From NCBI GenBank assembly GCA_002371755.1, contig DFGM01000163.1:1-30887 (forward strand): a stretch of DNA of 30,887 nt, written 5' to 3'. Under the pieces are notes generated by a model, which made no database searches, was not told the DNA's origin, and was given only the letters and a program-made list of their open reading frames with translations. Made by a program: the position numbers and the translations under genes. Positions 23,509-30,887 of this stretch are shown here, in pieces. This DNA is from Verrucomicrobia bacterium UBA3750 (GTDB lineage: Bacteria; Verrucomicrobiota; Kiritimatiellia; RFP12; UBA1067). Position 1 is the first letter of the stretch. Every line of letters starts with the position of its first letter.

Positions 23509-24120
23509 ATGGCAGCTCAGCAAAAGAACAGCGAAGATGCGGCAAAGCCGGCGGCGAAGCCCAACCGCAAGGCGCCGGTCATCATCAAGTCCGTTCCCAA
23601 GAAGATGGAACCGATCGACACCGCCAAGGCGGTGGCGTTCGCGATGTCGATAGCCAAAGAGATGAAGCGCAACGCCAAGGAGCAGACCGAAAGGCCCGAG
23701 TCTGAGGGAATCAAGCTAACGAAGCGTCCCACATCGCGAGGCAAAGGCGGCGGCGAACACTTCCCCGAGGCCGATCTTGCCGAGTTCCGCAAGAAGCTGC
23801 TCATCGCTCGCGAAGAGGCGGCCAACGGCGCAAACGCCATGCGCGCGACCGGCTTCAACGAATCCGAAGACCACGAGGCCGACGGCGGCGACGGCACCAA
23901 CCAGACCCTGCGTCTCCAGGCGCTCGGACAGATGGGCAACATCAACCGCACCATCCAGCAGATTGAAGAGGCGCTCCACCGCATCGACGACGGCACCTAT
24001 GGCATCTGCACCGTATGCGGACAGCTGATCCGCAAGCCGAGACTTCTCAACCAGCCGTTCGTGCTCACGTGCATGGAATGCCAGAGCGCGATGGAGAAGG
24101 GGCAGGAGATCCACCAGTAA
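23509..24120 (+). CDS. DksA/TraR-family C4 zinc-finger protein
   Basis: 203 aa from ATG 23509 with GGAGG 7 bp upstream. Residues 1-80 are Lys/Ala/Pro-rich and probably disordered. Residues ~85-160 form a helical hairpin with an acidic segment near 118-128 (NESEDHEADGGD). The zinc finger is C167-x2-C170 and C188-x2-C191 in YGICTVCGQLI and VLTCMECQ. DksA-type proteins bind the RNA polymerase secondary channel and tune initiation, often with ppGpp. The basic N-terminal tail is longer than in E. coli DksA (151 aa). It precedes lspA by 13 bp; dksA-lspA adjacency is, as I recall, also found in Chlamydia. Confidence 0.9.
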   Translation: MAAQQKNSEDAAKPAAKPNRKAPVIIKSVPKKMEPIDTAKAVAFAMSIAKEMKRNAKEQTERPESEGIKLTKRPTSRGKGGGEHFPEADLAEFRKKLLIAREEAANGANAMRATGFNESEDHEADGGDGTNQTLRLQALGQMGNINRTIQQIEEALHRIDDGTYGICTVCGQLIRKPRLLNQPFVLTCMECQSAMEKGQEIHQ

Positions 24121-24133
24121 GGCAGGGGCAACC

Positions 24134-24652
24134 GTGCGCGAGGCTGTGCTGACGATAGCGGCAGTCGCCAATCTTACGCTGATAGACGCGATAGTGAAGC
24201 GAATTGCCTCCGCCCTCTTCAGCAAGGGGGCGGTTTCGGCTATTGACGGTTTCTTCAATCTTGCGTATGTCGAGAACCGCGGCTGCGCGTGGGGGATGCT
24301 CCAGGGTCAGGCGTGGCCGCTTGCGGCATTCGGCGCCGTCGCGCTGGCGTTCATCGTGTGGAAAAGACGCACCGTTTTCGCGCTCGGCCCGAAACTTGCA
24401 AAGAGCCGCAAGGCGAAATGGGCGATGCATGCGGCCGAAGTGCTGCTCTATTCCGGCATACTAGGCAATCTCATCGACCGCGTCGCGCACGGTTATGTGA
24501 TAGACATGTTCGATTTCCACTGCGGTGCGAGCCATTTCCCATGCTTCAACATGGCAGACTCCTACATCACGGTGAGCGTGGCCATATTGATTGCGTGCTC
24601 GCTTTTCGGGGGAGATGCGGAAAAAGCAGAAGCGAAGGCGGCCAAAAAGTGA
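24134..24652 (+). CDS. lspA: Lipoprotein signal peptidase (signal peptidase II)
   Basis: 172 aa from GTG 24134. It is an inner-membrane aspartic protease that removes the signal peptide of lipid-modified prolipoproteins. D18 and K22 in LIDAIVK, N48 in VENRGCAWGM, GNLIDR (catalytic D115) and FNMADS (catalytic D142) match the five conserved family blocks. Four hydrophobic segments are visible (about 5-25, 60-78, 98-115 and 140-158). A charged tail (KAEAKAAKK) ends the protein. Its clients in this window include the two lipobox proteins at 17352-18299 and 15965-17146. Confidence 0.93.
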   Translation: MREAVLTIAAVANLTLIDAIVKRIASALFSKGAVSAIDGFFNLAYVENRGCAWGMLQGQAWPLAAFGAVALAFIVWKRRTVFALGPKLAKSRKAKWAMHAAEVLLYSGILGNLIDRVAHGYVIDMFDFHCGASHFPCFNMADSYITVSVAILIACSLFGGDAEKAEAKAAKK

Positions 24653-24665
24653 AGGGAGTTGCGAA

Positions 24666-25274
24666 ATGAAGAGGCAAAAAGGCGAAGTAGAGGCTTTGAC
24701 GGCGGCGAAAGGCAAAGAACCAGACCAGAAAAGGATCGCCTCGCTCGTAAAAGAACTTCTCCTGGAGCTTGGGGAAGATCCCGGACGCGAGGGGCTGAAG
24801 AAGACCCCCGAGCGAGTGGCGAAGTCCCTTACCTACCTCACACGCGGCTACAGGCAGAATGTGAAGGCCGTGGTGAACGGCGCGTATTTCGCAAGCGGCA
24901 CCAACCACATGGTGATATTGAAGGATATCGAGCTCTATTCCATGTGCGAGCATCACATGCTTCCCTTCTTCGGCAAGGCCGCGATCGGCTATATATCCCG
25001 CGGCAAGGTGCTGGGCGTCTCGAAGATAGCGCGAATCGTGGATATGTTCGCGCGCAGGCTCCAGATACAAGAGCGCATGACGGAAGAGATAGCCCAGGCC
25101 ATAATGGAAGAGTCTGGCGCGGAGGGAGTGGGCGTGGTCATAAAGGCAAAACACCTCTGCATGATGATGAGAGGCGTCGAAAAGCAAAATTCGGAAATGG
25201 TCACTTCGGCGGTGCTCGGGTCGTTCCGGTCTGACGCCAAAGTGAGAGAGGAGTTCCTCTCGCTCGTAAAATGA
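24666..25274 (+). CDS. folE: GTP cyclohydrolase I
   Basis: 202 aa from ATG 24666, preceded by GGGAG; the longer open frame back to 24591 lies inside lspA and is rejected. It converts GTP to 7,8-dihydroneopterin triphosphate, the first step to folate and a source for queuosine and pterins. The zinc ligands are C94 and H97 in SMCEHHMLPF and C165 in KHLCMMMRGV. TPERVAKSL, GLSK-like GVSKIARIVDMFARRLQIQERMT and the C-terminal REEFLSLV are normal for the family. It starts 13 bp after lspA and lies 73 bp before hydG. Confidence 0.95.
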   Translation: MKRQKGEVEALTAAKGKEPDQKRIASLVKELLLELGEDPGREGLKKTPERVAKSLTYLTRGYRQNVKAVVNGAYFASGTNHMVILKDIELYSMCEHHMLPFFGKAAIGYISRGKVLGVSKIARIVDMFARRLQIQERMTEEIAQAIMEESGAEGVGVVIKAKHLCMMMRGVEKQNSEMVTSAVLGSFRSDAKVREEFLSLVK

Positions 25275-25347
25275 TTTATGGTTCCGCCGGCCGCCCGGAA
25301 TGGAAAAGGAACGGGAGCGCGGCGGAGAAAGGCAAAAAAGGCATAAA

Positions 25348-26883
25348 ATGGCTGACACGGCAAATATAAGGAAGTTTGAAAGCGCTCAGGATTATGTAAA
25401 ACGCTTCATCGTCCAGGAGGAAATCGACAAGTACCTGCCCGGAGGCAGACATTTCATCGACACCGCCAAGATAGACTCTCTCATCGCCGGCATGGACGCA
25501 AATCCCGCCGCCGACCCTGCGAAAGTGCGCGAAATCATCGCAAAGAGCGAAGAGACGTGCGAGACTCTTCTTCCCGAAGAGACGGCCGAGCTCATGAAAG
25601 TGACAGACCCCGCGCTTTTCGAGGAAATGCGCGCGGCGGCAGACCGCATCAAGCACAAGGTATACGACAACCGCATCGTGGTGTTCGCGCCTCTTTACAT
25701 GAGCAATCTGTGCGTGAACGGCTGCAGATACTGCGGCTTCCGCGAAGGGAACGCCCAGCAGAAGCGCAGGGTGCTGACGATGGACGAGCTCAAAGAGGAA
25801 CTCGACGTGCTCGCCGGGCGCATCGGGCACAAGCGCCTGATCGCGGTGTATGGCGAACATCCCTCCACATCGACGGAATATATCGCCGAGACGATAGAGA
25901 CGTGCTATGCGCACCAGGTGCCGGCTCCGCGCACCGGGGCGAAGGTCGGAATCCGCCGCGTGAACGTGAACGCCGCCCCGCTGCCCGTCGAAGACTTGAA
26001 GGTCTTGAGAAGCGTGGGCATCGGCACATTCCAGGTTTTCCAGGAGACGTACAACCGCAAGCTCTACGAGCAGATGCACCCGGCCTGGAGTGTGAAAGGC
26101 AACTACGACTGGCGCACCACGTGTTTCCACCGCTGCATGGAAGCGGGCGTGGACGACGTGGGGCTGGGCGTTCTTTACGGCCTTTGCGATTGGCGATACG
26201 AGCTTCTCGCCACAATCATGCATGCGCGCGACCTGGAGAGGTGGTTCAACATCGGCCCGCACACCCTTTCGTTTCCGCGTCTGGAGCCGGCATCCGGCAC
26301 GAAGGTGCCCGAGGAATCCCCATGGCTCATCGACGACGATACTTTCGCGCGCATTCTCGTGATTGCGCGTCTTTCCGTGCCCTACACCGGCATGATCGTG
26401 ACGGCGCGCGAAAGTGCCGCGAGCCGCAATCGCGTGCTAGATCATGGCATGACGCAGCTCGACTGCTCTTCCAACATCGCCATCAAAGGTTACAGCGACT
26501 TTGCCAACGAGGCGCACCAGGAGAAGGAGCGCCAGCAGTTCATGCTTGGCGACAACCGGTCCATAGACGAAATGGTGCGCTATCTCGCCTCCCGCGGCAC
26601 GATTACGAGTTTCTGCACGGCGGGCTACCGTTGCGGCCGCACCGGCGGATGCATCATGGACGCCTTGAAGACAGGGCGCGAAGGCAAGTTCTGCAAGATA
26701 AACGCCGTGCTCACCTTCCGCGAATGGCTCGACGACTTCGCTTCCGGAGAGACGCGCGCCATAGGCGAGAAGCTTATCGAGAAAGAACTTGCGGGCATCA
26801 AGGAGTGGCTGCCCAAGTTCTACCCGACCGTGATGAAACAGTATGAGGCCACCTGCCGCGGCGAAAGGGATCTCTTCTTCTGA
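25348..26883 (+). CDS. hydG: HydG-type radical SAM enzyme ([FeFe]-hydrogenase maturase)
   Basis: 511 aa from ATG 25348, chosen over ATG 25300 because AAGG precedes it and the extra residues are low-complexity. The radical SAM cluster is CVNGCRYC (C122, C126, C129), with YMSNLC before it as in HydG/ThiH. HydG cleaves tyrosine to give CO and cyanide for the hydrogenase H-cluster. The length and the C-terminal GRTG region fit HydG better than ThiH (~370 aa). In characterised HydG a C-terminal CX2CX22C binds the auxiliary cluster. Here the first and last cysteines (C423, C449) are present, but the second position is Gly426; C429 and C435 lie nearby. No HydE, HydF or hydrogenase gene is in the window. 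Confidence 0.85.
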   Translation: MADTANIRKFESAQDYVKRFIVQEEIDKYLPGGRHFIDTAKIDSLIAGMDANPAADPAKVREIIAKSEETCETLLPEETAELMKVTDPALFEEMRAAADRIKHKVYDNRIVVFAPLYMSNLCVNGCRYCGFREGNAQQKRRVLTMDELKEELDVLAGRIGHKRLIAVYGEHPSTSTEYIAETIETCYAHQVPAPRTGAKVGIRRVNVNAAPLPVEDLKVLRSVGIGTFQVFQETYNRKLYEQMHPAWSVKGNYDWRTTCFHRCMEAGVDDVGLGVLYGLCDWRYELLATIMHARDLERWFNIGPHTLSFPRLEPASGTKVPEESPWLIDDDTFARILVIARLSVPYTGMIVTARESAASRNRVLDHGMTQLDCSSNIAIKGYSDFANEAHQEKERQQFMLGDNRSIDEMVRYLASRGTITSFCTAGYRCGRTGGCIMDALKTGREGKFCKINAVLTFREWLDDFASGETRAIGEKLIEKELAGIKEWLPKFYPTVMKQYEATCRGERDLFF

Positions 26884-27647
26884 TGAGAGGAGTCTCACTG
26901 GCGAGCGGGAGCGCGGGAAACGCGTATCTTGTCGAATCGTGCGGCAAGCTGCTGCTTATCGACTGCGGCATATCGTGCCGCGAGCTCCTCGCCAGAATGG
27001 GGAAGACGGGATTCTCCCCGTGCGACATCGCGGGAGTCCTTTTCACGCACGAGCATACCGACCACTGCAAAGGTGTGGCGAACTTCCACAAGCGCTTCCC
27101 GGAGATCGGGCTTTTCGCAAACGCCATGACGGCGGAGGCAATCGGCCTCGAGGGCGATGCGTACATCTTCGAAAACACGCAGCCGTTTGAGGTGGGACCC
27201 TTTGCCGTAACGGCGTTTTCCATCCCGCACGATGTCTCGGACCCCGTCGGATTCGTGGTGGAGGCGGAAGGGAAGACGTATTTCCACGCTACGGACGTAG
27301 GCTCGCCCCTCGATTCCATAGGCTCACGTCTCGCATGCGCCGATGTAGCCACGCTTGAATCCAACCACGATTATTCCCTTTTGATGCATTCAGACCGGCC
27401 GGAGCTTCTCAAAAAGCGCATATCGGGTCCGCGCGGACACCTCTCCAACGACGACTGCGCCGCCCTTGTCTCGCGCTTCGCTTCGCCCAAGCTCAAACTT
27501 CTTTCCCTCGCGCACCTTTCTTCGGAATGCAATGAGCCGAAGCTCGCATTGCGCATGGCGCGCGAAGCTCTGGACGATGCAGGGCTCGCGGAAACCGGTT
27601 TGCGGGTGCTTTCGCAGAATGCCCCGGGGGAGGTGTGGGAATGCTAG
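26883..27647 (+). CDS. YycJ/WalJ-like metallo-beta-lactamase-fold hydrolase
   Basis: 254 aa from ATG 26883, overlapping the hydG stop as TGATG. The opening LASGSAGNAYLVES and LLIDCGISCREL are characteristic of the YycJ/WalJ group. The metal motif is THEHTDH (55-61), followed by IPHDVSDPVGF (H116), HATDVG (D138), ESNHD (159-163) and GHLSN. The group is thought to include nucleic-acid-processing hydrolases or phosphodiesterases; the substrate is not settled. It is cytoplasmic, with no signal peptide. Its last seven bases overlap the ABC-F start. Confidence 0.87.
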   Translation: MRGVSLASGSAGNAYLVESCGKLLLIDCGISCRELLARMGKTGFSPCDIAGVLFTHEHTDHCKGVANFHKRFPEIGLFANAMTAEAIGLEGDAYIFENTQPFEVGPFAVTAFSIPHDVSDPVGFVVEAEGKTYFHATDVGSPLDSIGSRLACADVATLESNHDYSLLMHSDRPELLKKRISGPRGHLSNDDCAALVSRFASPKLKLLSLAHLSSECNEPKLALRMAREALDDAGLAETGLRVLSQNAPGEVWEC

Positions 27648-29599
27648 ACTTCAAGAACATCAGCGTCCATTATGGACATCAGGACGTCCTTGCCAACGTC
27701 TCCTTCCGCGTGAACAAGGGCGACCGCGTGGGCGTGGTGGGTCCGAACGGCAGCGGCAAGAGTACGCTCTTCAAGATAGTTTTGGGCGAAATCGGCACGG
27801 ATACGGGCGAACTTGTGATAGAGAACTCGCCGCGCATCGGCTGGACGCGCCAGAACCCCGAGCCGGATAGCGAAGGCGAGACTCTTCTCGAATACGCTTT
27901 GCGCGGCATTCCGGGACTATCCGAGATGGAAGCGGAAATGGCCGCGCTCGAAGCCGACCTCGCCAATCCGCAGAAGATGCATCGCTACGGCGAATTGCAG
28001 GCGAAGTTCGAACATCTGGGCGGCTACGACATCGAAACGCGCGTCAAGATCGCGCTCGGCGGCCTCGGCTTCACGGTGGAGGAGTTTGCCAAACCCTTCA
28101 AGTCGTTCTCCGGCGGCTGGCGCATGAGGGCGGAACTTTCGCGCGTTCTCGCCTCCAAGCCGGATCTCCTCCTTCTGGACGAACCGAGCAACTACCTGGA
28201 TCTCCCGGCCGTGGAGTGGCTGCAGAAGTTCCTCAAGGGATACGACGGCACCCTCATGCTCATTTCGCACGACAGGTTTCTCCTGCGCACCCTTACCTCT
28301 ATTATAGTGGAAGTGGACGCCAACACCGTCACGCGCTATGAAGGCAATCTCGACTACTATCTCGAAGAGCGCGAGGTGCGCTACCGCCATCTCGTGCAGG
28401 CCAAAGAGAACCAGGACCACCATCGTGAGCAGCTTCAGCGGTTCGTTGACCGCTTCCGCGCCCAGGCCACGAAGGCTGCGCAGGCGCAGAGCCGCCAGAA
28501 ACTTATCGACAAACTTGACGAAGAGCGCATCGTCCTTCCCAAGCGCCATATCCATTCCGGATGCCTGCGCCTGGCCGAACCCCCGCCAAGCGGCATAGAG
28601 ATGTTCCGTTGCGAGAATCTCGCATTCTCCTACGACGGCAAACGCAACGTCCTGGACGGCATCACTTTCAAGATAGACCGCGGCGACAAGGTGGCTCTTA
28701 TCGGCTACAACGGTCTCGGCAAGACCACACTCATGCGGATAATAGCGGGAACCCGCCAGCCTACTGGCGGCAAGGCGGTGCTCGGGCACAACGTCGTGCC
28801 GGGCTACCTTTCCCAGGAGTTCGCAGAGACCATTCCGCCGGACGTATCGGTGTATCGCAACGCGAAGAACGCGTGGGACGCAGCAGGCGGCGGCCCGGAG
28901 AAGAACTTCCGCAACCAGCTCGGCGCCTTCGGCTTCGACGAAAACGACATCGAAAAGCCTGCAGGCGTCCTTTCCGGCGGCGAGAAGATTCGCCTCGCTT
29001 TTCTGCGCCTCTTTCTCACCGCGCCCAACTTCCTTCTCCTGGACGAACCCACGACCCACCTCGACCTCGACGGCAGGCGCATGCTGCAGGATGTCTTGAA
29101 GCAATACAAGGGCACCATCCTGCTCGTTTCGCACGACATAGAGTTCGTGCGCGCCGTGGCGACAAGCGTCATCGAGATTACGCGCGAGGGCATCTCCCAG
29201 TATCCGGGCGGCTACGACTACTACCAGCAGAAGAAGGCCGAGCGCGAGGCGCAAAGGCAACAATCCGTCTCCAAAGGCGCGGAAAAGGAAAAGGCCTCCC
29301 CCGCGCCGGGTCAGGCCGTCACCTCGAAGGAACTTCGCAAGGCGAGGGCAGAGGCACGCGCTAAAATCGCCCCAAAGGTGAAGGAACTCAAAAAACGCGT
29401 GGAGACGGCCGAAAAGAAGCTTGAGGAACTCCAGAAAGACCTGGACGATACGAGCGCCATCCTCTTCAACCCCACTCCCGATACCGACTTCGCCGAAGCC
29501 AACCGCAAGGTGCGCACAATCCAGGCCGAGATGGATCGCTGGACGGCGGAGTGGGAGGAAGCGGCAACGGAGCTCGAGGAGCTCACGTCCCAATCGTGA
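27641..29599 (+). CDS. ABC-F family ATPase (Uup-like) with C-terminal coiled coil
   Basis: 652 aa from ATG 27641, preceded by GGGGGAGG; a GTG two codons earlier is less well placed. There are two ABC domains. The first has Walker A GPNGSGKS (34-41), signature FSGGW (156-160) and LLLDEP (178-182). The second has GYNGLGKTT (355-363), LSGGE (444-448) and LLLDEP (466-471 region). There are no membrane segments. The inter-domain linker carries the basic RFRAQATKAAQAQSRQK stretch typical of ABC-F. Residues ~555-650 form a coiled coil as in Uup. ABC-F proteins act on the ribosome E-site or in related RNA/DNA roles; this housekeeping-type member is unlikely to be a drug exporter. It overlaps the preceding gene and sits 7 bp before the permease. 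Confidence 0.92.
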   Translation: MLDFKNISVHYGHQDVLANVSFRVNKGDRVGVVGPNGSGKSTLFKIVLGEIGTDTGELVIENSPRIGWTRQNPEPDSEGETLLEYALRGIPGLSEMEAEMAALEADLANPQKMHRYGELQAKFEHLGGYDIETRVKIALGGLGFTVEEFAKPFKSFSGGWRMRAELSRVLASKPDLLLLDEPSNYLDLPAVEWLQKFLKGYDGTLMLISHDRFLLRTLTSIIVEVDANTVTRYEGNLDYYLEEREVRYRHLVQAKENQDHHREQLQRFVDRFRAQATKAAQAQSRQKLIDKLDEERIVLPKRHIHSGCLRLAEPPPSGIEMFRCENLAFSYDGKRNVLDGITFKIDRGDKVALIGYNGLGKTTLMRIIAGTRQPTGGKAVLGHNVVPGYLSQEFAETIPPDVSVYRNAKNAWDAAGGGPEKNFRNQLGAFGFDENDIEKPAGVLSGGEKIRLAFLRLFLTAPNFLLLDEPTTHLDLDGRRMLQDVLKQYKGTILLVSHDIEFVRAVATSVIEITREGISQYPGGYDYYQQKKAEREAQRQQSVSKGAEKEKASPAPGQAVTSKELRKARAEARAKIAPKVKELKKRVETAEKKLEELQKDLDDTSAILFNPTPDTDFAEANRKVRTIQAEMDRWTAEWEEAATELEELTSQS

Positions 29600-29606
29600 G
29601 GCGGCA

Positions 29607-30887
29607 ATGGCCATAGTCCTGGAATCAGAACGCAAGACGAAAAAGGCGAGGCTCTTCCTCGGCCTCATATACGCCATCCTCACCCTTGGGGCCGTAACGA
29701 TGGTGTATCCTTTCGCGGTGATGATTTCCTCCAGCCTTTCTTCCGCCTACGACTATCAGCGGCACGATGTGGCCGCACGCTCGCTTTTTTCCCGCGGTGA
29801 CAGGTTCCTGAGGCAGGTGGAGACTTGTTTCGCACGCTTCCCGCGCGAAGTATACCCCGACGCGCCAGAAAGCTGGACCAGCTGGAGCCAAGTGGCGCAG
29901 GATGCCAAAGCCGCCGCAAGATTCGCCGAAAGGGAGCTCGCCCCGTATGCCGATGCCGGCTTTCTCGCCTCGGCGCGCAAACGCGCCGACGCATTCCTCG
30001 CAAAACTGGCCCGCGACAAATCCCGCCCCACTTCCTGCCGCTTCGATGCAAGAGACGTCGCGCCTTTCGTCGAAGCCAAATACGGCACGGTGGCTGCGCT
30101 CAACGCCGCCTGGCCCGTGCCGCACCGTTCGTTCTTCGACGTCTCCTTCTCTTCGGAATCGAAACGCGACCCGAGGGATGTCGCCAAGGCCGAGGCTTCC
30201 GGCAAGGCCGACCCCAAACTCATGACTTGGATCGAGCTCAAGCGCTGGTATCTTGACCAGGCGATAAAAAACGGCGACCATGTCTGCCGCGTCATGCCCT
30301 ACCCGATAGGAAATGAAGAGGCGAAAGAGATAAGAAACGCCCTTGCCGTCCAGTTTATCGACCACGGCTGGCGGGATTTCTTTACCGGCGCCTTCGCCAA
30401 CTACCGCCTTGTCGGCCAGTACCTCTTTCTGAGGGGCAGAGCGTTCGTGAATACGATAATCCTCGTCATACTTTCCGTCCTGGCCTCGCTCACCGTGAAC
30501 CCGATCGCCGCTTATGCCCTGTCTCGTTTCCGGATGCGCTCCACGGAAAAGATAATCCTTTTCCTCCTCGCGACAATGGCGTTCCCGGCGGCTGTGACCG
30601 CGATACCCGGCTTTTTGCTGATACGCGACCTCGGGCTTCTCAACACTTTTGCCGCACTGGTCCTCCCCGGTGTCGCCAGCGGAATGTCCATTTTCATCCT
30701 AAAAGGGTTCTTCGACGCCTTGCCGCAGGAACTCTACGAGGCCGCGACAATCGACGGCGCGAGCGAGTGGACCGTCTTTACACGCATCACCCTCCCCATG
30801 ACAACACCTATCTTGGCGGTAAATGCGCTAAACTCGTTCATTCATGCGTATTCTTCGTGGGAATGGGCGTTCCTCGTCTGCCAGAAG
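29607..30887 (+). CDS. Carbohydrate ABC transporter permease (MalG family) with large extracytoplasmic insertion, 3' partial
   Basis: 427 codons from ATG 29607, open to the right edge. Residues ~16-42 are the first membrane helix. Several more follow from ~277 (FVNTIILVILSVLASLTV, then IILFLLATMAFPAAV and LVLPGVASGMSIFIL). The cytoplasmic EAA loop, EAATIDGASEWTVFTRITLP (378-397), is the ATPase-docking signature of binding-protein-dependent importers and places it in the MalG-type sugar permease group. Between helix 1 and helix 2 there is an insertion of ~210 residues (~45-255), far longer than the short loop of ordinary MalG proteins. It contains KYGTVAALNAAW (158-169), reminiscent of a GH42 beta-galactosidase segment. 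The partner permease and binding protein should lie to the right. It starts 7 bp after the ABC-F gene. Confidence 0.87.
   Translation, partial: MAIVLESERKTKKARLFLGLIYAILTLGAVTMVYPFAVMISSSLSSAYDYQRHDVAARSLFSRGDRFLRQVETCFARFPREVYPDAPESWTSWSQVAQDAKAAARFAERELAPYADAGFLASARKRADAFLAKLARDKSRPTSCRFDARDVAPFVEAKYGTVAALNAAWPVPHRSFFDVSFSSESKRDPRDVAKAEASGKADPKLMTWIELKRWYLDQAIKNGDHVCRVMPYPIGNEEAKEIRNALAVQFIDHGWRDFFTGAFANYRLVGQYLFLRGRAFVNTIILVILSVLASLTVNPIAAYALSRFRMRSTEKIILFLLATMAFPAAVTAIPGFLLIRDLGLLNTFAALVLPGVASGMSIFILKGFFDALPQELYEAATIDGASEWTVFTRITLPMTTPILAVNALNSFIHAYSSWEWAFLVCQK

Noticed and set aside
21905..23545. 546-residue open frame opposite the greA fusion gene
   Set aside because: Long antisense frames are common in GC-rich DNA. 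It has His/Arg-rich composition, no motif and no promoter, and it opposes a well-supported gene. The same applies to the 588-residue frame opposite the ABC-F gene (27917-29683) and the 377-residue frame opposite the hexokinase gene (14038-15171).
25300..25347. ATG 25300 as start of hydG
   Set aside because: The extra 16 residues are Glu/Arg/Lys-rich with no similarity to HydG, and ATG 25348 has the better ribosome-binding site.

Overview
The window is GC-rich, densely coded bacterial chromosome with no rRNA, tRNA, CRISPR array or phage genes that I could see. The genes suggest a plant-polysaccharide-degrading member of the Planctomycetes-Verrucomicrobia-Chlamydiae (PVC) group, most likely Kiritimatiellota, Lentisphaerota or Verrucomicrobiota. 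The main pointers are a GreA fused to a very long N-terminal region (a form known from chlamydiae and relatives), a dksA-like gene directly before lspA, secreted pectin enzymes (CE8 pectinesterase, GH28 polygalacturonase), a GH89 hexosaminidase, a eukaryote-type hexokinase and a HydG-type hydrogenase maturase. The placement is inference from gene content, not a phylogeny.

Layout. 3-2306 (+): end of a phosphodiesterase-like gene, an O-methyltransferase-like gene and a DnaQ-type exonuclease. 2331-3335 (-): NAD synthetase without a glutaminase domain, read from a promoter that almost touches its start codon. 3401-3554: an array of 22-bp near-palindromic repeats between nadE and the divergent pectinesterase gene (3628-5688, +). 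5691-7062: a REP-like repeat family in inverted pairs around and inside a RAYT-type transposase gene (5838-6923, -).

5838-15901 (-) reads as one tight operon from the ksgA promoter: ksgA, hexokinase, SurA-like foldase, secreted transglutaminase-like protein, manC, truA, a DUF192-GH89 fusion, then the RAYT. Most junctions overlap or are separated by a few bases. 15965-21290 (-) holds four genes: polygalacturonase and D-aminoacylase-like amidohydrolase (own promoter), a lipoprotein of the endonuclease/exonuclease/phosphatase family, and a Tat-type lipoprotein metallophosphoesterase with its own clear sigma-70-like promoter.

21443-30887 (+) is a second long operon reading away from the polygalacturonase promoter: greA fusion, dksA-like, lspA, folE, hydG, a YycJ-like metallo-hydrolase, an ABC-F ATPase and a sugar ABC permease that runs off the right edge. 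Transcription factors, envelope maturation, cofactor synthesis and sugar uptake are thus co-transcribed.

The most unusual items are the 22-bp operator-like array, the REP/RAYT cassette whose repeats encode the end of one protein and the start of another, a probable DprA/SLOG-like domain on the RAYT, the in-frame DUF192-GH89 fusion, the truncated pectate-lyase domain inside the pectinesterase, a HydG with an altered auxiliary-cluster motif, and a large GH42-reminiscent insertion in the sugar permease. All assignments come from reading motifs by eye; no database search was run.
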